Assembly: GCA_020639255.1 (NCBI GenBank)
Contig: JACKGZ010000003.1
Span: 248,001-312,000 of the forward strand
Length of the DNA: 64,000 nucleotides
DNA from: Phycisphaera sp.
Lineage (GTDB): Bacteria; Planctomycetota; Phycisphaerae; Phycisphaerales; UBA1924
Direction of reading: 5' to 3'
The notes beneath the pieces were generated by a model. It searched no databases and was not told where the DNA came from. It worked only from the letters and a program-made list of their open reading frames with translations. Of the stretch, positions 43,358 through 50,986 are shown piece after piece. The position numbers and the translations under genes were made by a program. Within the stretch, counting starts at the first letter, position 1. Each line of letters opens with the position of its first letter.

Positions 43358-44860
43358 TCAGGAACTACCTACGGGGCGTTTGATTTCACCAAGATCAAGC
43401 ACGACACCGTCGGGTTGATAAAGATCAACGCCGAGTGTCACTTCATCGAGAGCCGTAAACACAATACACGCTCGCCCATATCGCGCCGCGTAAAGCATGT
43501 CCCCGTCGCTCGGCCCGGCGTACAGCCCGTTGCGGATCGTTTGAGCATGAAAGTGATAGTGCGCGAGTGCCGTGGTGCTCTCAGTCAGCATCTCAGGCGA
43601 GGCGACGAAGCTCGTGTCGCTTTCGCGCATCACAGGCTTGGGTGCGTAGAGCGCTGCGACATACGTATCCGGCTCATCACGAAGTATCGAGATCCGGATG
43701 ATCCCACCATACTCGGTCGTCTTGTCCTCACGGTCTTCCTCGGCCTGATCGAACAAAGCCGATCGAATCCTGGCGGTCTGGATCGCATCATCGATGACCA
43801 ATGCGGTGATCAGATCGGGCCAGGCCATCTGTTCCTGGTTCGAGCTCAAGTCTTCGGAACGAAACTTCATGATGTCTGTTGCTCGCCTGCGGTGCTCCCG
43901 AGCAGCCAGCCTCGAATCGAGTTCGGTCAGGAGTTCGGCCCTCGTTGCTGCAAACCATTCTGGACGGTTTGCTTTGGCCCAACGGAGCGCTTCGATGTGG
44001 CGTAATCGGATGCCACGACGCTGCTGAGCATCGAGCGATGCCACGGCATCGGTTGCGCCTTCCCACCATCCGTTGGCTCCAACGCCTTTGCCTTCGTGCA
44101 GATCGGTCAGCCACTCGAGTTCTTCACCGGTGAGCGGGATCGTGCGAAGTTCAAGGAGCCCGCGACGCAGCGCCGAGAGCATCGGGTCGTTCTCGGGCGG
44201 CGGCTGATCGAGCAGACCGCTTAGCAAATTGACACGCATCTCGCCGTCGACGTCCAGCCTCGAAAGCAGATTCCAGGCATCTCGACGAATCCGAGAGCCG
44301 AGCTGCCGATCTTCGTCCGGGCTGTGCTCGACAAAGGTATCGAAGACGATCTCCTCAATGTCTTTGTCACGGTGGAGTTCGAGCAGCGCGAGGTGCTCAG
44401 GGCGAGCACTGTCTGGTACGGCGCGATCGATCTTCGAAAAGGATCTCACGAGCGCGGAGGTCGCCTCGACCCAGTTGTGGCGGACAACATGCTGAGAGGC
44501 CGCAAGGCGTATTCCGGGATCGGTTTCGGTCGGAAGAAGGCCCATGACCAGCAAGAGACCTTCTTCGTTGGTAAGCAGCCCGTGCTCACCAACGAGTTGG
44601 CCGAGGGCCACAGCCCGCATCGGCGCCGGAAGGCGACGCATCCAGACGATGTCCTTGAGTGCCTCGACCGCCTCGGTTTGCGAAATCGTGCCGGATTCGA
44701 TCGCAGCGGGCACTTCTTCGGTGAGTGCGATCCGCGTTGTAAAGGCCAGATCTGGATTTCGGATGTCTTCGAGCAGATCTCCCGTGATCTTGGGTTTCCG
44801 GGTGGCGCACGCGGTGATAACGAGGCACCCGAGCACGAGGAACCCGCATCGGCCTATCAT
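43358..44860 (-). CDS. Lipoprotein with HEAT-like helical repeats, unknown function
   Basis: About 500 aa. Signal peptide MIGRCGFLVLGCLVITAC with lipobox ITAC, then mostly helical sequence with HEAT-like units (LTNEEGLLLVMGLLPTE; IRRDAWNLLSRLDVDGEM; ALRRGLLELRTIPLTG) and a final ~120-residue beta-rich segment. I do not recognise the family. Start ATG 44860 gives a clean signal peptide, while a longer frame to 44923 overlaps the divergent nifU start. First gene of the minus-strand run leading to the M20-ast genes; the link may be only positional. Confidence 0.75.
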   Translation of the reverse strand: MIGRCGFLVLGCLVITACATRKPKITGDLLEDIRNPDLAFTTRIALTEEVPAAIESGTISQTEAVEALKDIVWMRRLPAPMRAVALGQLVGEHGLLTNEEGLLLVMGLLPTETDPGIRLAASQHVVRHNWVEATSALVRSFSKIDRAVPDSARPEHLALLELHRDKDIEEIVFDTFVEHSPDEDRQLGSRIRRDAWNLLSRLDVDGEMRVNLLSGLLDQPPPENDPMLSALRRGLLELRTIPLTGEELEWLTDLHEGKGVGANGWWEGATDAVASLDAQQRRGIRLRHIEALRWAKANRPEWFAATRAELLTELDSRLAAREHRRRATDIMKFRSEDLSSNQEQMAWPDLITALVIDDAIQTARIRSALFDQAEEDREDKTTEYGGIIRISILRDEPDTYVAALYAPKPVMRESDTSFVASPEMLTESTTALAHYHFHAQTIRNGLYAGPSDGDMLYAARYGRACIVFTALDEVTLGVDLYQPDGVVLDLGEIKRPVGSS

Positions 44861-44921
44861 GAAGCGAACCTGTTCCCCGCTTCTAGAGCGTGCGGCCGGT
44901 TTGGGCAAAGGTCGATCAGTC

Positions 44922-45164
44922 ATGCAAGCAACCCTTCCAATTCAGGATCGTGTCGTTCGGATCCTCAACCTGATCCGGCCCGCTGTCCAGTCTGACGGCG
45001 GCGATGTCGAACTCATCGACATCAGCGCCGATGGCGTCGTGAAAATCAGGCTCCACGGGGCCTGTGTCGGTTGCCCCTCCAGCAGCGTGACGCTCAAACT
45101 CGGGATCGAGAGGAATCTTAAGGAACACATTCCCGAGATAACCTCGGTCGTAGCCGTGGATTAG
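44922..45164 (+). CDS. NifU-type Fe-S scaffold protein (C-terminal domain only)
   Basis: An 80-aa protein consisting of a single NifU/NfuA domain: VQSDGGDVELIDI then the cluster ligand pair in GACVGCPSSSVTLKLGIE. It holds a [4Fe-4S] or [2Fe-2S] cluster between two monomers for transfer to apoproteins. The length fits stand-alone Nfu domains. ATG 44922 with weak ribosome-binding site; the divergent lipoprotein gene starts 61 bp upstream. No isc or suf genes are in the window. Confidence 0.92.
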   Translation: MQATLPIQDRVVRILNLIRPAVQSDGGDVELIDISADGVVKIRLHGACVGCPSSSVTLKLGIERNLKEHIPEITSVVAVD

Positions 45165-45284
45165 GCTCACGGGCTCTTTGCAATACGGCCTATGGTCGGG
45201 TATCGCATCCGACAGGCTTTTCCGCTATGCTTGCCCTTCAGTGGAACGGCGGGGCTCGTAGCCGTCGGGCCGGGGGAAGCAAGG

Positions 45285-45605
45285 ATGTTGGTCATCACGC
45301 GCCGGGAAGGCGAAGAAGTTGTCATAGGAAACCCCGAGAACCCGATCGGAGTGGTCCGTATCGCTTCGATCAAGGGCGACCGCGTGCGCGTGGCCTTTGA
45401 GTTCCCGCGTGATGTTTCCGTCCATCGCCGCGAGGTTGCGGATCAGATCGTCGCCGACGCCAACGGCGTCGTGCTCGAAGTGGTTTCCGCTGCCCCGTCA
45501 CGGCCCGGAGACGAGCACGTCGATCACGCTCACGCCAACGGTTCTGCACGAAACGCGCGCTCGACCGCCGGGCGTCACGCCGACGCCGCCAGCCGAGGTT
45601 CCTGA
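45285..45605 (+). CDS. csrA: Carbon storage regulator CsrA with C-terminal extension
   Basis: RNA-binding translational regulator. Residues 1-62 follow CsrA: MLVITRREGEEVVIG, IGVVRIASIKGDRVRVAFEFP, and SVHRREVADQI. Binding residues (Arg near the start, and RREV) are kept. At 106 aa it is ~40 longer than usual, with a Ser/Gly/His/Ala-rich tail (VDHAHANGSARNARS). ATG 45285 directly follows GGGGGAAGCAAGG, so a long frame start upstream is rejected. It is not beside flagellar genes, and the RNA targets cannot be seen here. Confidence 0.9.
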   Translation: MLVITRREGEEVVIGNPENPIGVVRIASIKGDRVRVAFEFPRDVSVHRREVADQIVADANGVVLEVVSAAPSRPGDEHVDHAHANGSARNARSTAGRHADAASRGS

Positions 45606-45644
45606 TCTCGATACAAAACCGGACGAACGTCCCGGCTGCCCGAA

Positions 45645-46115
45645 TTACTCGGGCTTGCCGCCGGACATGTCGTAGACCCAGCTCTCGACCGCGCGGTCGA
45701 AGTTGAGCACCTCGCCGTCCTTGAAGAACAGCTTGAGCTCACGCTCGGCGGCCTCGGGGCTGTCGGAGCCGTGGATCAGGTTGAAGCTGTTGGAGACACC
45801 GAAGTCGCCGCGGATTGTCCCGGCCTCGGCATTGGACCCGAAGGTCGCGCCCATCATCTTGCGACAGACGGCGATGGCGTTGTTGCCACGAATCGCCAGA
45901 ACCAGAACGGGCGAACTGGTCATGAAGCCCACCAGGCTCTTGTAGAACGGACGGTCCTTGTGAGCCTCGTAATGCGTCGCGGCCAGATCCTGGCTGATCT
46001 GCATGAGCTTGCAGCCGACGATCTGGAGGCCCTTCTCTTCGAAGCGGCTCATGATCCGGCCCATGAGGCCCCTCTGGACGGCGTCTGGTTTGAAGATGAT
46101 CAGTGTGGTTTCCAT
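45645..46115 (-). CDS. ndk: Nucleoside diphosphate kinase
   Basis: Equilibrates nucleoside tri- and diphosphates. The 156-aa protein starts METTLIIFKPDAVQRGLMG, carries KDRPFYKSLVGFM, and has the phosphorylated His in NLIHGSDSPEAAERELKLFF (positions split as NLIHGSDS and RELKLFF). AGAAGGAG lies upstream of ATG 46115. Convergent with csrA, 39 bp apart. Length is slightly over the usual ~140. Confidence 0.96.
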   Translation of the reverse strand: METTLIIFKPDAVQRGLMGRIMSRFEEKGLQIVGCKLMQISQDLAATHYEAHKDRPFYKSLVGFMTSSPVLVLAIRGNNAIAVCRKMMGATFGSNAEAGTIRGDFGVSNSFNLIHGSDSPEAAERELKLFFKDGEVLNFDRAVESWVYDMSGGKPE

Positions 46116-46183
46116 CGCTCGTGCTCCTTCTCTGGTGTGGGGTCAAGGATAGGCCTCGCACCTCGGAAATCACGTCACGAGAA

Positions 46184-47092
46184 TCAGGATCGACGCCGCC
46201 TGACAACAAGAAGCCCCGGGATCCCAATGGCCATGGCCACACCGGGCGAAGGTATGAACAGCACCGAGTTCGGCCCCCGGAGCCCTTTTGTTCCGTCGAT
46301 AAAGACCTCCGCCGAGCCCGCGTCGAAGTCGTACCGGTAGATCGAGTTTGTGCCATAGCTGGCGGCGTAGAGCATGCCATCGGGTCCGTAGGTCAGGTCG
46401 TCGGCCGCTGTTCCAGCCTGGAAGAGCTGGCCGAGGTGATCGCCCGTCGCGAGATCGAACATGTTGATCTGGCCGTTGGTGAAGTTCGAGACGTAAAGCG
46501 TCGTGCCGTCGGGGCTGAGCTCCATGCCCGCCGGCTGGGCGAGGATCGCGTCGTCGGAGAAGTCGCCCAGGTACGAGCCGTCGGATCCGAATCGGCGGAT
46601 CGAGTTGTCGATGATGTCCGTCACAAGCATGTCGCCCGAGTCGAGCCAGAACACGGAGTGCGCACCGTTCATCACACCCTCTTGAACGAGATTGCGCCGA
46701 TAGGCGCCCGTGTTCACGTCGTAGACACCGATTGCGCCGTTGGTCGAGCCGCTCACGATGAGTTCGTCGTCACGGATCGTGAGGAAGGTCTTGCCGACGA
46801 CCACGCCGTCGTTCGGGACGACCTCACTCACGATGTTGCCGGCGAGGTCCATCTTGACGACGCGATGCGTGGTCCACGAGCTGACGTAGAGCAGCCCGTC
46901 CGGACCTATCGCGCCGTACTGCGGCGAGGCGTACTCGCGAGGCTCGAGGAGATCCTGCACGAAGGTGCCGTTCAGGTCGTACTCCTTGATCCAGCCCGAG
47001 GGCGGCCCGGCGAACACAAGAAGCGAGGTGGGCTCGGCGGCGGCACTGAACGCCAGCAATGCGGTGGCAACGAGGGAAACCGTCTTATACAT
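46184..47092 (-). CDS. Secreted beta-propeller protein with PEP-CTERM-like tail
   Basis: A 302-aa exported protein with a signal peptide (LVATALLAFSAAA), then NHL/SMP-30-like blades (GAIGPDGLLYVSSWTTHRVV; GMELSPDGTTLYVSNFTNGQ; LTYGPDGMLYAASYGTNSIY) and a C-terminal sorting signal: IPSPG, a short hydrophobic stretch, then RRRR. It probably is processed and anchored by an exosortase-type system not present here. Start ATG 47092 has AAGGAG upstream; the longer frame to 47176 lacks a signal peptide at the right place. Confidence 0.85.
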   Translation of the reverse strand: MYKTVSLVATALLAFSAAAEPTSLLVFAGPPSGWIKEYDLNGTFVQDLLEPREYASPQYGAIGPDGLLYVSSWTTHRVVKMDLAGNIVSEVVPNDGVVVGKTFLTIRDDELIVSGSTNGAIGVYDVNTGAYRRNLVQEGVMNGAHSVFWLDSGDMLVTDIIDNSIRRFGSDGSYLGDFSDDAILAQPAGMELSPDGTTLYVSNFTNGQINMFDLATGDHLGQLFQAGTAADDLTYGPDGMLYAASYGTNSIYRYDFDAGSAEVFIDGTKGLRGPNSVLFIPSPGVAMAIGIPGLLVVRRRRS

Positions 47093-47334
47093 CTCAAGAC
47101 TCTCCTTCTGACTCCCATTCGAGTACTGCATGTGACCGCGCCGATCATTCCGGGTTTCAGGCCGAAGTCTTCCCATCTGAAATCAGTTGATACGACACCC
47201 GGACTTGGATGCCATTCGGCTCAGGGCGCTTTCCCAACCTGTCTTTTGGTGGGCTCTGTGCGGCTCCGGGTAGGCCGCTATCCTTCCCCCCTTAGCCCGA
47301 GTTCCCAGTATCCTGACCCACCACGGAGGGTGGC

Positions 47335-49335
47335 ATGGCCAAGAAAGCGTCTACGACCCGCGCGACCGCCGAGACCATGGCGGCCAAGCAGCGCGAGATC
47401 TCCGTTTCCGAGTTCTTCGCCAAGAACAGGCACCTGCTGGGGTTCGACAACCCCCGCAAGGCCCTGCTGACGACGATCAAGGAGGCGGTCGACAACGCCC
47501 TGGACGCCTGCGAAGAGGCGGGCATCCTGCCCGACATCGAGGTGAAGATCGAGGAGCTTGAGGCCCCTCCCTCGGCCACCAAGCCCGGACGCTACAAGGT
47601 CACCATCACCGACAACGGCCCCGGCATCGTCCGGCGTCAGGTCGAGAACATCTTCGGCAAGCTGCTCTACGGCTCCAAGTTCCACAGGCTCAAGATGTCC
47701 CGGGGCCAGCAGGGCATCGGCATCTCGGCCGCAGGCATGTACGGGCTCATGACCACGGGCAAGCCCATGGTCATCCACACCAAGCCCAACAAGAAAAAAC
47801 CGGCGCACCACATCGAGCTGGCGATGGACACCTCCAAGAACCAGCCCGAGGTGACGATCGACGTCGAGACCGACGACTTCCCCGAGACCAGTTCCGGCAC
47901 GGGCACGATGGTCGCCATCGTCCTTGAAGCCCGCTACCAGCGCGGCAAGACGAGCGTCGAGGCCTACCTAGAGCAGACCGGCATCGCCAACCCGCACGCC
48001 AAGATCACATTCATCCCGCCCGACAAGGCCGCCGAGGATCCGGAATTCAATACGGAGAACGAGAGCCCCACTGCGAGCCGCCCGCGTGAGCGGGCGGAAG
48101 GGAATAGCAGTGAATCCCCGCCCGCTCACGCGGGCGGCTCGCCCAGCGATCAGATCGTCCGAACGATCGAGCGAGCCGATCGCATCGAGTACCCGCGCAC
48201 GATCGACGAGCTTCCGCCCGAGACGCAGGAGATCAAGCCTCACCCCTACGGCGTCGAGCTTGGCAGTTTCCTGCGGATGATCAAGACGACCGATGAGAAG
48301 CAACTCGCGGGCTTCTTCAAGAACGAGTTCTGCCGGGTGCCCCCATCCACCGTGAGCGAGGTCACGAAGGCGGCCAGCTCATCCAAGAAGACGATCACCG
48401 GGCAGACCTACGTCTCGACGATCGACAATGCCGCGGCGGAGAAGCTCTACAAGGCGCTGCAGGACGCCAAGCTCCGCAGCCCCCCCACCGACTGTCTCTC
48501 GCCGATCGGCGTGCGTCAGATGCTGGCGGGCATGCTCAAGGGCGTGCAGGCCGAGTTCTACACCGCCAGCACGCGCAGCCCGGCCGTCTATCGCGGCAAC
48601 CCGTTCCAGATCGAGGCCGCGGTCGCGTATGGCGGCGATCTCCCGGGTGACCAGCCCGCAAGAGTGATCCGCTTTGCCAATCGCGTTCCGCTGCTCTATC
48701 AGCAGTCGGCGTGCTGCTCGTTCAAGAGCGTCGTGGACACGTCATGGCGGAACTACAACATGAGCCAGCCGCGCGGAGCCGCGCCGGTTGGACCGCTGGT
48801 CGTGATGATCCATATGGCGAGCGTCTGGGTGCCCTTTACGAGCGAGAGCAAGGAAGCCATCGCCGACTACGACGAGATACGCAAGGAGATGAAGCTCGCG
48901 CTCCAGGAGTGCGGCCGCAAGCTCGGGCAGTACATCCGGCGTCGCCAGAAGATGAAACGCGAGGGCGAGCGCCGTGACATCTTCGAACGCTACATCGGCG
49001 AGATCGCCAAGGCCTGCAACGCGCTCACGGGCACGGACACGCAGGAACTCTACGACGCGCTGCTCAGGCAGGCCAAGCGTCGAACCGAGATCGCCGACGC
49101 ACAGCTCGACGAGGAAGGCAAGTTCATCAAGGACGAGCATGGCAGACTCGCCAAGGACGAAGACGTCATCATCGTCCAGAACGGCAAGATCGCCAGCGAC
49201 ACCGATGACGCCAAACAGGAAACCGAGGCGAAGCCCGCCAAACGCGACGGCAAGAAGGTTGCGAAGAAGAAAGTCGTGAAGAAGAAGGTCCGCAAGAAGG
49301 CCGCCGGCGAGAAGGCGACGCTGTTCGAGGGATAA
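47335..49335 (+). CDS. top6B: DNA topoisomerase VI subunit B
   Basis: ATPase subunit of a type IIB topoisomerase. The 666-aa protein has a GHKL domain: EAVDNALDA (Glu50, Asn54), DNGPGI at 93-98, GQQGIGI at 124-130 after YGSKFHRLKMSRG, then the transducer region and a Lys-rich tail (KKVAKKKVVKKKVRKK). Compared with archaeal Top6B, a segment around residues 247-270 (ASRPRERAEG ... AHAGGSP) is extra and matches a 70-bp palindromic element. ATG 47335. Top6A follows after 3 bp. This enzyme is usual in archaea and plants but rare in bacteria. Confidence 0.95.
   Translation: MAKKASTTRATAETMAAKQREISVSEFFAKNRHLLGFDNPRKALLTTIKEAVDNALDACEEAGILPDIEVKIEELEAPPSATKPGRYKVTITDNGPGIVRRQVENIFGKLLYGSKFHRLKMSRGQQGIGISAAGMYGLMTTGKPMVIHTKPNKKKPAHHIELAMDTSKNQPEVTIDVETDDFPETSSGTGTMVAIVLEARYQRGKTSVEAYLEQTGIANPHAKITFIPPDKAAEDPEFNTENESPTASRPRERAEGNSSESPPAHAGGSPSDQIVRTIERADRIEYPRTIDELPPETQEIKPHPYGVELGSFLRMIKTTDEKQLAGFFKNEFCRVPPSTVSEVTKAASSSKKTITGQTYVSTIDNAAAEKLYKALQDAKLRSPPTDCLSPIGVRQMLAGMLKGVQAEFYTASTRSPAVYRGNPFQIEAAVAYGGDLPGDQPARVIRFANRVPLLYQQSACCSFKSVVDTSWRNYNMSQPRGAAPVGPLVVMIHMASVWVPFTSESKEAIADYDEIRKEMKLALQECGRKLGQYIRRRQKMKREGERRDIFERYIGEIAKACNALTGTDTQELYDALLRQAKRRTEIADAQLDEEGKFIKDEHGRLAKDEDVIIVQNGKIASDTDDAKQETEAKPAKRDGKKVAKKKVVKKKVRKKAAGEKATLFEG
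48073..48142. repeat. 70-bp palindromic element inserted in frame in top6B
   Basis: Two perfect 25-nt inverted arms, 48073-48097 and 48118-48142, separated by a 20-nt loop (starting aagggaatagcag). The left arm begins gcgagccgcccgcgtgagcg. The element is open in the coding frame and translates to a low-complexity insert in Top6B. Its structure resembles selfish palindromic elements that insert into genes (such as RPE-type); a REP-like origin is inferred, and copies elsewhere were not found in this window. Confidence 0.85.
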
Positions 49336-49338
49336 GCC

Positions 49339-50514
49339 ATGGCCAAGAAGACCACCAAGAAACCCAGCGGCAAGAAGGTCACGAAGAAAGCCCCCGCCAA
49401 GGCGAAGACCGCGTACCGCGCCGAGCGCGACGCTGTCACCTCTGAGCGTCTGCAGAACCTCGCCGAGGGCATTGTGACTTCCGCGCTCTCGGGTCGTGAG
49501 CCCAAGCTTGACGTGCCCACGCGCGCGGCCTCAAACACCAAGTGGAACAAGAGCAAGGGTATTCTCCAGATGGGCAGCGCCGCCCAGGAACGCCAGCTCT
49601 TCAACATGGGCCAGGCCCGCAAGTTCATGCAGACACTCCTGCACGGGCAGGGCATCAACGAACTCATTGACGCCGACAAGACGCTCAGCCTGCGTGGTAT
49701 GTTCTACAAGGGCCTGCACACGATCGCCGGCACGAAAGAGAAGACCTTCAACGACCAGACCGAGTCCGACGGCATCCTCGAAGACCTCGAGGTGACGGTC
49801 GGATCGCTCCGCGAAGAGCTGCACATCTTCGCCAAGAAGCGCGGCACGATGGTGGGCAACATCACCGTCATCGACTCGGGCGACACGATCGACTGCCGAC
49901 GCATGGGCTCGGGCGGGTACGCGATCCCGAGCATCTGCGAGCCGGACGTCATCCAGTTCGAGAAGGTCGAGGCCGACTTTGTCCTGCATGTCGAGAAGGA
50001 CACGGTCTGGCAGCGGTTCAACGAGGACAAGTTCTGGAAGACGCACAACTGCATCCTGACCGAGGGCTCGGGCCAGCCGCCGCGGGGCGTGCGCCGCCTC
50101 CTGCACCGCCTCAACAAGGAGCACGGCCTGCCCATCATCTGCCTGCTCGATTGCGACCCGTGGGGGCACTACATCTACAGCGTCATCAAGCAGGGCTCGA
50201 TCAGCCTCGCCTTCGAGTCCGAGCGTCTGGCGATCCCCGACGCCAAGTTCCTCGGCATCCGCAGCAAGGACTACGAGGCCTGCGAACTCTCTGACGACGT
50301 CAAGATCGAACTCAACGACCGCGACAAGACCCGCGCGAAGCAGATCGCCGAGTACCCGTGGTTCCAGGACAAGAAGGCCTGGCAGAAAGAGATCCAGGGC
50401 ATGCTCCGCAACGGCTTCAAGATGGAAGTCGAATCGCTGATTACGAAGGACATCAGCTACGTGACCGAAACGTACGTGCCCGAGCGGTTGGCGGCGGAGG
50501 ATTGGATCAGCTGA
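49339..50514 (+). CDS. top6A: DNA topoisomerase VI subunit A (Spo11-like)
   Basis: DNA-cleaving subunit of topoisomerase VI, homologous to Spo11. The 391-aa protein has a Lys-rich N-terminal arm (residues 2-24), a winged-helix domain with the active-site Tyr123 in LRGMFYKG (family R-x-x-[FY]-Y), and a Toprim domain: Glu219 in HVEK, and Asp271/Asp273 in LLDCDPWGHY. All catalytic positions are kept. ATG 49339, 3 bp after top6B, one operon. The pair should form an active A2B2 enzyme. Confidence 0.95.
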   Translation: MAKKTTKKPSGKKVTKKAPAKAKTAYRAERDAVTSERLQNLAEGIVTSALSGREPKLDVPTRAASNTKWNKSKGILQMGSAAQERQLFNMGQARKFMQTLLHGQGINELIDADKTLSLRGMFYKGLHTIAGTKEKTFNDQTESDGILEDLEVTVGSLREELHIFAKKRGTMVGNITVIDSGDTIDCRRMGSGGYAIPSICEPDVIQFEKVEADFVLHVEKDTVWQRFNEDKFWKTHNCILTEGSGQPPRGVRRLLHRLNKEHGLPIICLLDCDPWGHYIYSVIKQGSISLAFESERLAIPDAKFLGIRSKDYEACELSDDVKIELNDRDKTRAKQIAEYPWFQDKKAWQKEIQGMLRNGFKMEVESLITKDISYVTETYVPERLAAEDWIS

Positions 50515-50568
50515 TTGATGAACGTCGCAAAGGGTACCGACTCCAGATTTCTAACTTGGAGCGCCGCG

Positions 50569-50850
50569 ATGGATTCCGATGCAAAGATCGGCGAGATCAT
50601 AGAGGCGTGTCGCCCGTTGCTTTCGAAAGAAGCGTTAAACGGGATCGATCACTGGTTCTCTCACGATGAATGGGAAATAGCTTTCGAGGGATTGGTGTTG
50701 CACCTCATCGAGGCCGATGTCGTGCCGCCATACTTTGACTTCGACGAATGGTGTGCTTTGGGGCGAGAGATCGGCCTTGACAAAGACTCAGTCATTGACG
50801 GCGAGTTTTGGACGAAGTTCGTGACCTGGGGAAGGGCGAAATGTCATTGA
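50569..50850 (+). CDS. Small acidic protein resembling MafI-type immunity proteins
   Basis: A ~93-aa acidic protein. The pattern LLSKEALNGIDHWFSHDEWEIA followed by FEGLVLHLIEAD and GLDKDSVIDGEFWTKFVTWG recalls the MafI family of immunity proteins (HxxHxEYExAFE...GLDxxSVFDxxFW), read by eye only. No toxin gene is adjacent. Start ATG 50569 has GGAG 8 nt upstream; the frame is open to TTG 50515 and ATG 50518, just after the top6A stop, so translation might begin there. May be an orphan immunity gene or a regulator. Confidence 0.6.
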   Translation: MDSDAKIGEIIEACRPLLSKEALNGIDHWFSHDEWEIAFEGLVLHLIEADVVPPYFDFDEWCALGREIGLDKDSVIDGEFWTKFVTWGRAKCH

Positions 50851-50933
50851 GAAGGCCAAGTATCACACTCACAACCGACGGGTAGCGAGTCGTTTATTTC
50901 GCAGAACGCGACTCGGTTCAGATGGGTTCTGTC

Positions 50934-50961
50934 TTGTGTACCCGGCTCAGTCTGTTATTCT
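50934..50961 (+). promoter_or_regulatory. Candidate sigma-70-like promoter for FG-GAP protein gene
   Basis: TTGTGT at 50934-50939 and TATTCT at 50956-50961, 16 nt apart, 25 nt upstream of the ATG at 50987. The match is partial (3/6 and 4/6) and planctomycete promoters are poorly defined, so this is tentative. Confidence 0.3.
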
Positions 50962-50986
50962 ATTTGCTGGGTTGAGAGGGTTCGCA

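Noticed and set aside
36819..44860. An arginine cluster containing astB or astE
   Set aside because: No gene in the run shows AstB features, and the only candidate hydrolase is of the M20, not the AstE, family.
44922..45164. Could be a full NifU or NfuA
   Set aside because: Only the C-terminal scaffold domain is present; no N-terminal domain precedes it.
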